Below, one piece after another: positions 47,194 through 58,642 of a DNA stretch of 64,000 nt. The stretch comes from Chelydra serpentina. Taxonomy: Eukaryota > Chordata > Testudines > Chelydridae. Under the pieces are notes generated by a model. That model was not told where the DNA came from, made no database searches, and saw only the letters and a program-made list of their open reading frames with translations. Within the stretch, counting starts at the first letter, position 1. Every line of letters begins with the position of its first letter. The DNA lies in contig JBAIAC010000131.1 in NCBI GenBank assembly GCA_037349315.1, positions 620,001 to 684,000 of the forward strand, given 5' to 3'. The position numbers and the translations under genes were made by a program.

Positions 47194-48603
47194 TAAGCCT
47201 CTCTCACTAAAACCAACCAAAATCTGATCCAGTAGTTACTGAAGGGAAAAGATGACATTCTGTGTGTTCACTGTGGAAGTGTCTGTAATGACTCCCTAGT
47301 TAACATTGTGTTGTGACTTGCTTTCCAAGCAGAACTAACATCCCTCTCTCGTACCAATAGTTAAAGTTAGTTTCCAAGATTGACACCATAACCCCGTGAA
47401 GGGCAACTGAAACTTTCCATAATGGTTTACCAAAATATTAGCATATAAAGGGCTTCCTAACACTGCTGTTCTTGTCCTCTGAGCACAGACTCAGCAGTGC
47501 CTACCTACTCAAGTGCCAGTGCCTGGGTGCAGGCACCTTAGTTCCCCCGTACGCTGCAGCCTTTACTCTCTGACACGTCAGGCAACAGCAGTGCCAGTGG
47601 AGTCTCAGCATTGGCGCCCTAAGGGCTCCACTGGCTTTGTGAGCTAGGGAGCAGGGGCAGCAGTGTCAGGAGAGTCCTTTAAGCATGATGCAGAGAAACT
47701 GAGCTCTCTGCTCAAGAAGTTTTGGTAGTGATAATTGTCTTGTGTACCATCTTTCTCAGGTGCACAGATCTTCTGTTTGCCAAGGTGCGTGCTGCTCAAA
47801 AAGCTAGAGCATTTATGCAAACCAGTTCTTCCCACCAGTGTCTTGTAGTAGCAAGGTTTAGAATTGCATTTATCTTTATTCATTTGAGCAATGCTTGGAA
47901 CATGGTCATGAGTACAAAGGAAGGTCAGAGGAGGGAAACCTGATTAGACTAATTATATGCTGCAATTGACCTTCAGCATTTGCTGAAGTAAAAAAGTACA
48001 TGGTCCTATGATAAGCCAAGATAGCATTTGGGAGGAGGATATTTAGTCATTTTCAAAAACATCTGTGCAGTATAAAGGTTTCCAAAGGGCAGACCAAATG
48101 CAGCCCCCAGACTTCATTAATCCTCACAGTGGAGGTCAGGCTCCATGTTCTCAAATCTCCTGGTTTTATTGGCTATGCCAAAGTTGGAAGCAACACAACG
48201 ATCATCAACTTCTGTAACTTTGTTTATAACCCCAACTTCAAATACATCAAATTAGCAGTCCTTAGTGAGGGCAAAGCCTGTGGTAAGTTTGAAATGTTGG
48301 GGAGTTATCCAGTGCCATAAAGTACCTGGAAAAACATTTCTGAGCCTGAGTGTGTGCCACAGTTTGGAAATGGCTGAATGAAAGTTTGTCTAATTTACTT
48401 TACTTTCAGCCTAATGGGTATCTCGAAGGCTCAGGCACCAGGGGCTAGTGATAACCATAACTGTGATAGTATCATGTGAGCTAGGCTATAGGTAGGGCTC
48501 TTTGTTTTCAGTTTCTATTTAATTTTTCCCAGAAATTCATCAGTGTTTATTACCGCAACAACAATTTTTGTCCGATTTTTAAATCATTATCTGCTAACGG
48601 CTT

Positions 48604-49375
48604 GACAAGTGCAGAGTCCTGCACTTAGGACAGAAGAATCCCATGCACTGCTACAGACTAGGGACCGAATGGCTGGGCAGCAGTTCTGCAGAAAAGGACC
48701 TAGGGGTTACAGTGGACGAAAAGCTGAATATGAGTCAACAGTGTGCCCTTGTTGCCAAGAAGGCTAACGGCATTTTGGGCTGTATAAGTAGGGGCATTGC
48801 CAGCAGATCGAGGGACGTGATTATTCCCCTCTATTCGGCACTGGTGAGGCCTCATTTGGAGTACTGTGTCCAGTTTTGGGCCCCACACTACAAGAAGGAT
48901 GTGGATAAACTGGAAAGAGTCCAACGGAGGGCAACAAAAATGATTAGGGGGCTGGAGCACATGACTTATTAGAAGAGAGGCTGAGGGAACTTGGATTGTT
49001 TAGCCTGCAGAAGAGAAGAGTGAGGGGGGATTTGATAGCTGCTTTCAACTACCTAAAAGGGGGTTCCAAAGAGGATGGATCTAGACTGTTCTCAGTGGTA
49101 GAAGATGACAGAACAAGGAGTAATGGTCTCAAGTTGCAGAGGGGGAGTTTTAGGTTGGATATTAGGAAAAACTTTTTCACTAGTAGGGTGGTGAAGCACT
49201 GGAATGGGTTACCTAGGGAGGTGGTGGAATCTCCTTCCTTAGAGGTTTTTAAGGTCAGGCTTGACAAAGCCATGGCTGGGATGATGTAGTTGGGGTTGGT
49301 CCTGCTTTGAGCAGGGGGTTGGACTAGATGACCTCCTGAGGTCCCTTCCAACCCTGAGATTCTATGATTCTATGA
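48604..49375 (+). mobile_element. 5'-truncated young CR1
   Basis: It covers the ORF2 C-terminal region and the 3' UTR to the terminal ATTCTATG. A stop at 48970-48972 (TAG, at the same place as 12877-12879 in the copy at 11901) and a frame change separate two frames. The shared stop suggests both copies descend from a common inactive source or that the site mutates repeatedly. Confidence 0.9.
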
Positions 49376-49675
49376 AATGTGCACGTGGTGGGCGTGAGAT
49401 TCATCAGTACGTTCAGATGCACACGCACTTCAGAGCTTGTGTGCCTGCCTGTTTGTTTGTTGTGTGTATCTTCTAGACTAACAAATAGCCTGACTTCATC
49501 AGGCAGCTTTGCATATACCCACAGACTAATGTATTTTCCTAATAAAACAAGTTATTTTTTATATATTTGAATGATACAAAAGTAGGGTGAAAATCAGAAA
49601 AAACGAATAATAATTTTTGTAAAACTTGGAAATTTTTCAAGAAAAACCAGTTTAAACTGAGAACAAAGGGGCTTA

Positions 49676-49683
49676 GCTATAAG
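49676..49683. repeat. Left 8-bp TSD of hAT element
   Basis: GCTATAAG recurs exactly at 50038-50045. Confidence 0.85.
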
Positions 49684-50037
49684 TAAGGCTATGCTTTTGT
49701 CACAGAGATCACAGAAGTCTCTGAATCCGTGACTTTCAAAGACCTCTGTGACTTCAGCCAGCGGTGGCTGGGAGCTGCGGGGTATCCCAGCCGCCCACGG
49801 CAGAGCTCCCAAGCTCCACGGTGCTGCGAGGGGACCCTGGATCTCAGCCCCCACAGGTGTTGGGGGCCCCTGGAGCTCCCAGCTGGCCCTCGCAGCTGCT
49901 TAGCAGCTCCCCATTTTGTCATGAATATTTTTAGTAAAAGTCAGGGACATGTCAAGGGCTTCTGTGAATTTTTCTTTATTGTCCCTGACCTGTCCGTGAC
50001 TTTTACTAAAAATATCCTTGACAAAATCTTAGCCTTA
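49684..50037. mobile_element. 354-bp hAT MITE with perfect TSD
   Basis: The termini are TAAGGCTATGCTTTTG and CAAAATCTTAGCCTTA, a slightly diverged inverted repeat, with GCTATAAG on both sides. Subterminal inverted blocks 'tttttagtaaaagtcaggga' and 'tgacttttactaaaaata' follow. No coding frame. Confidence 0.85.
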
Positions 50038-50718
50038 GCTATAAGTGACCATTGGTGAACTTGTCAAATGAAGACTGTGATGGAGGAGAATCAGTCAGCA
50101 TGTTTCAGGATGCATACCGACTCCAGCACAGGATAGCATAGCTCTTCTCCCCTCCCCGACCCCAAAAGAATGTAACACTGTGTTTAGGTGAGTTGCATTG
50201 GTTTCCCCTTTTTTGAACCATCAGGTGCTAGAAACTGGATGAGATGGACTGTTGGTTTGGAAGAAACAGGATGGCACTATTGTTGAAATGGGTGCCTTAG
50301 CTTTAGCCCATCAAAGAGATATTTGTGGCTTATACGTTTTGATGGTGAATATAACTCCTTGTTGCAGGATTTAATACCCTTTCTAGAAGACTGTTTTGGT
50401 GCTGAAAGACCTGTATGAGATGGAGAGAGATTGTTACAGTTGAACAAAAAGATTCCTCATGTGAATGAGTGAAGAACTGAGATTCAGTGTGATCTCTGAA
50501 GGTTTTTCATTTTGTTTGTCATACCTCTAGCATTTGTTTGAACACAGTAATTTGTGGTGGTCTGTCACTGAACAGCTGTTGCTCAGTTAGGCGAGGAAAA
50601 AAACAGGTGGAGCACTGCGGAGCGTTTGGTCCTGCATATGATACATGGAGAGCAAAAGTTACTTTCTGCATTTGCTTTGAGGAAGAAGCTACTGCTTTTG
50701 TGTGTTGTAACCCTTGTT

Positions 50719-50905
50719 TTGCCTAGTGGATAAAGCAATGGACTGAGACTTGGGGTTCTATTCCCTGCTGGGTGACCTTGGGCAAGTCATATGAACTCTG
50801 TGCCTCAGTTCCCCCTTCTGTAAAATAGGGATAATGATGCTGACCTTTGAGGTGCTTTAAGATCTATGATGAAAAAGCAATATCTAAGAGCTAATAATGT
50901 TAGTG
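50719..50905 (+). mobile_element. MIR/CORE-like SINE
   Basis: 'gcctagtggataaagcaatg', 'gaccttgggcaagtcatatg', 'tctgtaaaatagggataatg' and 'agatctatgatgaaaaagc' are well ordered. Confidence 0.7.
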
Positions 50906-52309
50906 TCAGATTGCAGGGGGGAGGGGGTTAAGTTGCTCATATCCACCTATGTGGTGGTTCTCCTAACCTCTGAGCCCCTGAATGGGAAGATCAATTTGAC
51001 ATCTCCTGTCTGAGACCCAGCAATTGAGAACTCCTCCTTAAACCTGACAAAAGCCAAAGCTGCCAGAGTCTTTATCCTGCTCTGAGTCCCATATTTAAAT
51101 CTGTCTTGAGAAATCTGGCAGCTGCACAGGATATTGTAAACTGAGGAGGAAATCTCTCTGGTGCAGACTCCCCATTTCTCAGTCCCCTTCCCAGACCTTT
51201 CTTTGGTCTCGAAATTCAGGCTTTTCTAATGTGTAGGAAAGCAAAGCACAGAGACAAACTCCCTCCCATCACAAGCAGCATTAATTATCTCTTCAGATTC
51301 TTAAACCGTTCTTAAATCATAATAATGTCTGAACCATTTGTGGTGTCTAAAAGAGTCCTGCAGCTTTCCACAGCCTACTGCTGTGATGAAGACAGATATT
51401 GACTAAACGTGTTGCTTTGTTTCAGAATCCCTGTACCTAGCACTGCTATGACAAGTAGCTGTCAGACCAGAGTGAGGCTTATCAGGACAGGTATGGAGAA
51501 TAGACCTAGGTATTAGACTGCTAGAGTTCATCAGATTTGTACAGCACCATGGCTTTTAAATCCAAAGAAAAGAAATGGGTAGGGTATATGTTTCTGCTCA
51601 GTCAGCATTCCAGACCCAGGCTAGTGTGGGGCTAATTTGGTATTGTTCCACATGAGTTACTGGAAGTGTCAGAATGGGCACTGTGGCAGGAAGGGTTCCC
51701 CCAGAAAAGCCTTGATTTAAGAATCTTCCTCTGTTTCATACAGGGATTTTTGTGCCATGGCTAATCTGATGCCTGATTAACATGATTAAAATATAGAGAG
51801 AGCACTTTGGCACCAAGACCAATAAGTGAATTTTTAAAAATCACAGCTTATTTTCCTGCATTATGACCTCTTTCTAAATTTATCACCTTGTGGAGCCATA
51901 TGAATGGTAGTCTGTAAATCAGAACTGCTGGAAATAGCTTCCCATTACCATGTGATCAGAGCAGAGCTGCTGCAGTGTTGGCGGAACACCAGTCCCTGGA
52001 AAACACCTGCTAGCAGAGAAGAGCCTGTTCTGCTTTCTGCAGAGCATGGATGTGTGTATTCTGGCTTTCAGTAGTACTCGCTATTTCTTGACACCTGTAA
52101 ACTCAGTTTTTTCTGACACTTGAACAGAAAAGGCACTGAAATGGATCTGAAGGCCATCCTGGTATTAACCAAAATTATGTTCAATGCTTTAAGTGCTGCT
52201 GTGGATACGATGTAGCCCTATAAAAACTACTGCATGTTGTAGCAAGGTCTGTGTGGTAGCATTCACATCTCCTTTTGGAACCTGACCTTTAGCGTTGCCC
52301 TCCTCTCTC

Positions 52310-52510
52310 TTCTTTCATTTGAGGATTAATTTCAAAGCTCTTCACAAACTTCTCACAAAGGCCCCATGTGCAGGGAGATACTCTGTATATTTCAGAGGTG
52401 AAGAGACTAAATCACAGAGAAGGAAAGTGACTAGCCAGTGGTAACACAGCATGTCAGTGTAATGTCACCAAAGGGGCCCAGAACTCATGACTCCCACAGT
52501 GTAACCATGA
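52310..52510 (-). mobile_element. MIR/CORE-like SINE, reverse orientation
   Basis: 'tttcagaggtgaagagacta', 'aggaaagtgactagccagtg' and 'aacacagcatgtcagtg' are the reverse complement of the MIR-like 3' part. Diverged. Confidence 0.5.
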
Positions 52511-52677
52511 GACTGTATTTTCTAAGAATAGCAAGAGCTGACATTACGGAACTATTTGTTAGTTCTTCCCTTTTATCTTACAGGAGTTTCTTCCTCAGAT
52601 AGCTGATCCCATTCACCACTGAAGTCCAAAGGTAGACAGGGAGTTTTATAAACTTCCCACCTCTATTAATACTGGTT

Positions 52678-52724
52678 CATAGACTTCAAGGCCAGAAGGG
52701 ACCATTATGCACATGTAGTCTGTT
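52678..52724 (-). mobile_element. Tip of an old CR1 3' end
   Basis: 'catagacttcaaggccagaa' and 'gggaccattatg' match the start of the fragments at 6737 and 20493. Confidence 0.5.
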
Positions 52725-53494
52725 CAGTTTAGCGCTCCCAGTGTTGCTAACACCAGTTAACGTGGACAGGCCACCAGTTGCTGCACGTGGTTTTTTAACA
52801 GTGTGTCATGGCTAATCAATATGAGGTTCAAAATGCTGGGAGCAGCCTGTCTACACTGCAGTGAAGTGGGCTGTGTTGTTACTGAATAGGCCATGTACAA
52901 CTTGGGACAGTTGGATGGTAGGAATTTGAGCTTGTCGTGTAAACCAATGAAGGGCCATCCATTAAGACAAGCTTTTGGTCACACCTCTGTAAAATACAGA
53001 TATGCTTGCAGTAACCTTGTGATACAGTCACCCTCAGTCATTAGTTTGGTTTTCTTTCTAGCATAGGGTGTGAGGGCTAGCATTTGAATTAATGCATGAA
53101 TGCTGGCTGCCTTTAAAAGTAACAAAACCATTTGAACAGGAACTTGATAGTCCGAGTGGGACAGAGAGCTGACACTAGAGGATAGGACCTCCTCTGGCTT
53201 CTAGGCCACTGGTTCAAAGCACAGTAGTGACCAAATCCCTCATGAATGGATGGCTCTTTGTTGGCTGTTGTAAAACAAGTTGGCCTTCCTAACTGTCCCA
53301 AATTGTATATGGCCTTATATCTAGGTACCTATGTGGCCTACTTCTCTGCAGTATCTGCGTGCATCATTAGCAGCCTCCAAAGAGAGAACTAGGATTAGAT
53401 GAATCACGCAGGCCCACCTATCCCTTCACTCTTAGAGGTGCCCCACCAGGTCAAGATCAAGATACCTTCGCAGAGCAGCATGTGTGAGGCAGCT

Positions 53495-53770
53495 TGAATG
53501 ACTGCTGCTTGCAGTGCATCTGCATAGAGCTGGGAGCTGTGAATTTGAGTTCTTTGCCCATTCCTGCCTCTGAATTGCTGTTTGTGACCTTGGCCAAGTA
53601 TTGTGGGGACCTGCTTTCTTGAGGTGCTCTGCACCCAAAAAATCATACTCTTACCCTCAGGACTCTGTTTCCTCATCTGTAAAATGGGGTCAGTGCTTAC
53701 TGCCTTCTTCACTGGAGCAGGATTGAGGATTAATGAGCTAATGTGTGTGCTTAGAGCTGTCTGCAGTGGT
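53495..53770 (+). mobile_element. Decayed MIR/CORE-like SINE
   Basis: 'gtttgtgaccttggccaagt', 'tttcctcatctgtaaaatgg' and 'ggattaatgagctaatgtgt' follow the MIR-like order with an extra ~60-bp segment near 53610-53670. Confidence 0.5.
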
Positions 53771-53799
53771 GGTGTAGCTGTCGATTCCAGGATGTTAGA

Positions 53800-53966
53800 A
53801 ATACAAGGTGGGTGAAGTAAAATCTTTTATTGGAGCAACTTCTGTTGGTGAAAGAGATAAGCTTTTGAGCTACAGAGTTCTTTTTCAGACGAACTTTGTG
53901 TAATTCAAAATCTTGTCTGTTTCACGAACAGAAGTTGCTCCAATAAAATATTTTACCTCACTAACT
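53800..53966 (-). mobile_element. Penelope-type tail remnant with inverted arms
   Basis: Arms 53818-53847 and 53930-53959 are near-complementary (ttattggagcaacttctgtt and aacagaagttgctccaataa). On the minus strand the middle reads CTGAAAAAG, then a stem region, then CAAAAGCTT, a blurred hammerhead core (CUGANGA...GAAA). It is a different Penelope subfamily from that at 43968. Confidence 0.5.
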
Positions 53967-54078
53967 TCAAGGTTAGTACTGTCACTCCACCACACTCCCA
54001 CATCCACAGCTTTTAGGGGACAGGAGAACTGAAGTGGGGGGGATAACTTAAAATTCCTCCCACCAGGTTTTGAACCTG

Positions 54079-54259
54079 GTAGGAAGGATAGCTCAGTGGT
54101 TTGAGCATTAGCCTGCTAAACCCAGGGTTGTGAGTTCAATCCTTGAGGGGGCCATTTAGGGATCTGGGGCAAAAATTGGGGATTGGTCCTGCTTTGAGCA
54201 GGGGGTTGGACTAGATGACCTCCTAAGGTCCCTTCCAACCCTGATATTCTATGATTCTA
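54079..54259 (+). mobile_element. Full-length turtle tRNA-derived SINE
   Basis: A box (ATAGCTCAGTGG), B box (GGTTGTGAGTTCAATCC) and the CR1-like tail with ATTCTATGATTCTA are all present. The head lacks part of the initial G run. Confidence 0.9.
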
Positions 54260-54334
54260 CTCACAAGTGAATTTTCCTATTGAAAATATATATATATAAT
54301 GTGCATATAGTTTATAAGCTCATACCAGAGTGTA

Positions 54335-54339
54335 GTAGT
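54335..54339. repeat. Left 5-bp TSD of solo LTR
   Basis: GTAGT recurs at 55546-55550. Confidence 0.75.
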
Positions 54340-55545
54340 TGTAACGATGCTGGTTCTGACGGGACCCAACTGTGAGTGCCAGTTCAGGACAAATTGCTTC
54401 AAACAAGGCAACTACAGCCCAAGGCTGGGGTTTTTCCACCTCTAAGGCAAACCAAACCAGCCAGACAGAGGAGACTTTGGTTTTACCCCACTGGCTAACC
54501 ACAAGTCACACAAGCAATCCCCTTAGACACTCCAGTTTCCCAGTCTCACCACCAGTGCCACTCATTATGGGGACAAATGGTCATGAAAGCCAATGCCCCA
54601 GTAAAAGAAAAGGTCCTCCCGATCCCAATGGACCAAGCCCCCAGATCCAGGTCAATATACAAATCAGATCTTACCCACAAATCACGCTGTTGCCAATCCT
54701 TTAGAATCTAAAATCTAAAGGTTTATTCATAAAAGGAAAAAGGTATAGGTGAGAGCTAGAATTGGTTAAAAGGAATCAGTTATATACAGTAATGGCAAAG
54801 TTCTTGGTTCAGGCTTGCAGTAAAGATGACATAAGCTGCAGGTTCAAATCAAGTCTCTGGAGTGCATTCCCAGCTGGGATGGGTCATTCAGTCCTTTGTT
54901 TAGAGCTTCAGTTTGTAGCAAAGTCCCTCCAGAGGTATGAAGCAGGATTGAAGACCAGATGGAGATGAGGCAGCTGCCTTTTATAGTTTCTTCCAGGTGT
55001 AAAGACACCTCTTTGTCCTTACTGTGGAAAATCACAGCAAAATGGAGTCTGGAGTCACATGGGCAAAGTCTCTGCATAATTTGCTGAGTCACAGGCGTGT
55101 CTGCCTTCTCTCAGTGAGTCCATTGTATCGCTAATGGCCCTTAATGGGCCATCAAGCAGGCCTGGCTGAGCTGATAGCTTGTCCTGGGTCCCAGAAGCCC
55201 AGCCCCAGTTTGAAATACAGACAGTATAAAGCCAATATTCATAACTTCAACTACAAAACTGATACATACATATAAATGACATAATCATAACCAGCCAAGC
55301 ATAACCTGGTCTTAGACACCTCATTTGACCCCCTTTATATAAGATTTGGTGCCACTACAGGACCTTGGTTGTAACAATGATCTATATGGTCGCAGGTATC
55401 AGAGGGGTAGCCGTGTTAGTCTGGATCTGCAGAAGTGACAAAGGGTCCTGTGGCACCTTATAGACTAACAGAGACTGTTAGTCTATAAGGTGCCACAGGA
55501 CCCTTTGTCGCTTATATGGTCGCAGTTATTGTCAATAACGTCACA
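54340..55545 (-). mobile_element. Solo LTR split by a Penelope fragment
   Basis: It runs from TGTAACG to CGTCACA, the diverged inverted ends TGTGACG/CGTCACA, and is flanked by GTAGT. On the minus strand a TATA-like CTATAAAAGGCA lies at about 54986-54975 and an AATAAA at about 54727-54722, giving the orientation. After removing the 130-bp Penelope insertion and its duplication it is about 1.08 kb. No internal retroviral sequence is present. Confidence 0.75.
55396..55512. mobile_element. Penelope tail fold-back with 13-bp TSD
   Basis: 'agccgtgttagtctggatct' is the Penelope end in inverse orientation. Arms 55434-55471 and 55475-55512 are 38-bp inverted repeats with one mismatch. TATATGGTCGCAG lies on both sides (55383-55395 and 55513-55525). 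Confidence 0.85.
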
Positions 55546-55997
55546 GTAGTAACCGTGTAACCTTATTACTGTAATCCTTCTCCTTTCTCATGCTAATTCT
55601 ATCTGGTGTGTTGTATGGTCTCTCATTTTGTCACAAATCTTAAGTACTCTTGGGGCAGGGACCCTGTCAGTGCCATCTCTTTTCCTCTCCACTTTCTGTG
55701 AATTGTACACATAATTACCTTAAATATGTTGGTTTGGGTGGGGGGATTTGTCCCAGTCATGCAATGTGTGCCATTCATGTGGAGCTGTGTTGGAAAAATC
55801 TATGAATCTAAATGTTAGCAAGTGTACATTGTTAATATTTAAAATCTTAAATTGTGTGCTTGGTCTGTAGGGTGAGGCATGGTCATGAGGCAGCTGTGTG
55901 TCTTCCTCCCCCAACCCCTTAAAATTAATCACTGTTGGCTGCCACAAAGGTAGCACTAGTGTAGACTAGTCTCTAGAGTAAAGAGGTTCTGTTATCT

Positions 55998-56490
55998 CTG
56001 TGTTTGGCTCTGGTGTGACTGCTGCTGGAATACTATGTCCAGTTCTGGTGTCAAAATTCAAGAAGGGTGTTGATCAATTGGAGAGGGTTTGGAGAAGATA
56101 TTAGGAAAGGGTTTAAGTTGGATATTAGGAAAAACTTTTTCACTAGTAGGGTGGTGAAGCACTGGAATGGGTTACCTAGGGAGGTGGTGGAATCTCCTTC
56201 CTTAGAGGTTTTTAAGGTCAGGCTTGACAAAGCCCTGGCTGGGATGATCTAGTTGGGGTTGGTCCTGCTTTGAGCAGGGGGTTGGACTAGATGACCTCCT
56301 GAGGTCTCTTCCAACCCTGAGATTCTATGATTCTATGATTCTAAGAGCCATGAGAATGATTAAAGAATTGGAAAACCTGCCTTAGACTGAAAGAGTCAAA
56401 GAACTCAATCTCTTTAGCTTAACAAAGAGAAGGTTAAGAGGTGACTTGGGAGGTCTGGAAGTACTTACATGGGGAACAAAAATTTGATAA
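55998..56490 (+). mobile_element. Old CR1, first part, with a young CR1 inside
   Basis: 'ctggaatactatgtccagtt' and 'ggagagggtttggagaaga' precede 56107, and 'agagccatgagaatgattaaag' through 'acatggggaacaaa' follow 56342. Both belong to an old CR1 subfamily. The element resumes at 59169 beyond the LTR. Confidence 0.75.
56107..56342 (+). mobile_element. Short young CR1 3' fragment nested in an old CR1
   Basis: It contains the last ~45 ORF2 codons and the 3' UTR with three ATTCTATG repeats, nearly identical to 49150-49375. The old CR1 sequence continues directly on both sides. Confidence 0.85.
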
Positions 56491-56796
56491 CAGTGGTGTG
56501 ACGGGTTGGACACCCTCAGATGTCACCTGGTATGCTGAGCTGACTATTCTGCCAGCCTGGGACCCCTTTTAACTGGTCTTGCTGGGCTAGGCTCTCCAGC
56601 ATTTTCAAGCCAAGCACACAGGCAGGGCCACACCCAGCTGCACAGAGAGACCGATCCTCTCTGAGAAGGCTCAATTTAAGGGCTTGCCACAGCACCCAGA
56701 TGTCCACCCCCCTTGGAGTACAAACCCCAAATTATATGAAATTCACCTCTTCTCTCAATGTGGAGAAGGGTATGCACAACTTCTTCCCCTCCCCCC

Positions 56797-57367
56797 TGTG
56801 ACGAACTAGGACTGTTGTTAAGGTTTCCCTGAGTACTGTGTGGGTGCCTCGGTTTCCCATATGCAATGCTTGACTATCTAGGTGGTGGGACAAGGGTGCA
56901 TGATTGTTACAAAGCCCTAGAAGGCAGGTGTGGGCAGAGGCCTGGACACAGAGAATGGCCCTGTCTCCTGGCAACAGATGGCCCGGCCCCTCCCCTGCAA
57001 AGGTGAGAGATGAAGGTGTTGGAACAAAGGGATCAGGTGACCTCCTGGCCCGGGAAGGAGACAAAGGAGAGGGGAGGGGCTGGAGAGTTTCAGTTTGGAA
57101 CTGGCTGGAGAGGAGGAGAGAGAGGCAGACAGGGTCTGGCCTCCCTGCCTCCGTTTGGAGCTGTGGGGTGAAATGCAGGGAGCCCCAAGCTGGGGTCTAA
57201 GCTCCCTGCCCCCCGGAAGGGCCCGGCTGAGGGGTCCTGGTTGTACTGACAAGCTCTGTTTGGACTGTGTTCCTGGCATCTCTAATAAACCTTCTGTTCT
57301 ACTGGCTGGCTGAGACTCCCAGTGAATCCGGGGAAGAGGGGTGCAGGCTCCCCCACACTCCGTGACA
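56797..57367 (+). mobile_element. Solo LTR (571 bp) nested in another LTR
   Basis: It runs TGTGACGAAC to CCGTGACA with a poly(A) signal AATAAA at 57284-57289 on +. CTCCCCC lies on both sides, so a target duplication is likely but low-complexity. No internal retroviral sequence. Confidence 0.75.
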
Positions 57368-57605
57368 CTCCCCCGCCCCAGTTAGAAATCACATACATTG
57401 GGTTATATTGTAAACCAGAAATACATTTAACAACCAGGTGTGTTTTAAGTAGTTAAGGAGGTAGCAGATAGAACAAGGCAGATTGCTAAGAAAATAAAAC
57501 AGAGCATGCAAACTTAACCTTAATACACTAAAGAAACTGGTTACATGTAAGTTCTCACCCTAAATGTGATTCTAGTAATCTTCACAGGCCAGACGCCCTT
57601 CCAGC

Positions 57606-58349
57606 CATGGGCGCCGACTTTTGTCGGCGTCGCTGGGTACTCTTCCCCCCCTCCCCCGGCCCTGCCCCTTCCCCAAATCCCTGCCCCCTCCCCCCCCGGG
57701 AAAAATTGGTGGGTGCTGAGCACCCACCGGCAACTTCCCCGTGCACGCGTTCGCCCGCCCAACTCACTCACTTTCCAGGTTCTTTCGCCAATCTCAGGCT
57801 CCTCCCTCTGGCTCCGGCGGCACGCTGGGAGTGGGGGAAAGCGCAGGGGAGGCGCTGCCCTGCCCCTGCGCTTTTCCCCACCCCCAGCGTGCCACTGGAG
57901 CGAGGAGCCTGAGAGCAACAAAGAAGGCACGCCTTCCTGGGGAAGCAAGCCAGCCCAGCCCAGGAGCCCTGGTGAGCAGCCGGGGGGACGGGACTGGCGG
58001 GGAGCTGCAGGGCCCGGTGAGTGCTCAGGTGCTCTGCTGCTCTCTCTTTCACACACACCCCCGTCCCCCGCTTGCAAGCGGGGGGGGGCGGGGGGGGGAA
58101 TGCAGCACGCCCGGGGCTGGGGGAGGGGCCGGGGGCACGAGCACCCACCGGCAGCTCCCCACCCAACTCACTCACCTTCCGGGTTCCCTGCGCGGCTGGA
58201 GGCGCCTCCGGCCGCGCAGGGAACCCGGAAGGTGAGTGAGTTGGGCAGGCGGGTGAGCGCATGCGGAGCTGCCAGTGGGTGCTCAGCACCCACCAATTTT
58301 TCCCTGTGGGTGCTCCAGCCCCAGAGCACCCACGGAGTCGGCGCCTATG
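57606..58349. mobile_element. 744-bp hAT fold-back element with perfect TSD
   Basis: The ends are CATGGGCGCCGAC and GTCGGCGCCTATG. CTTCCAGC lies on both sides (57598-57605 and 58350-58357). The interior is GC-rich and partly duplicated in inverse orientation, with a G-rich tract at 58078-58135. The long overlapping frames here result from composition. Confidence 0.9.
58163..58244. repeat. 82-bp near-perfect palindrome
   Basis: Arms 58163-58196 and 58211-58244 (34 bp) are exact inverse complements. The centre GGAGGC|GCCTCC continues the symmetry; only the pair 58197/58210 does not match. Confidence 0.9.
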
Positions 58350-58450
58350 CTTCCAGCCTGGGTACAGTTCTTTCCCCCCAGTTCAGTCTTAGTTGTTTCC
58401 TGCAGTCATCTTGGGTGGGGTAGCAGGGGAGAACTCACAACCTGGATTAC

Positions 58451-58642
58451 AGTGTAGTAGCCATGTTAGTCTGTGTCAGCAAAAAGAAAATAAGAAAGAA
58501 AGAAATACTTGTGGCACCGTAGAGACTAACAAATTTATTTCAGCATAAGCTTTCATGGGTTAGAACCCACTTCATCGGATGCATGGAATGTCTACTGTGT
58601 GTTTCATTCCATGCATCCAATGAAGTGGGTTCTAACCCACAA
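58451..58642. mobile_element. Penelope tail fold-back with 12-bp TSD
   Basis: AACCTGGATTAC lies at 58439-58450 and 58643-58654. Arms 58555-58590 and 58605-58640 are inverse copies of the Penelope tail with two mismatches. Both arms contain the stem II region of the hammerhead-like motif (on - in the first, on + in the second). Confidence 0.85.

Noticed and set aside
57541..58423. Overlapping 160-285 codon frames on both strands
   Set aside because: They lie inside a GC-rich fold-back hAT element with clear termini and target duplications; open frames on both strands reflect composition.
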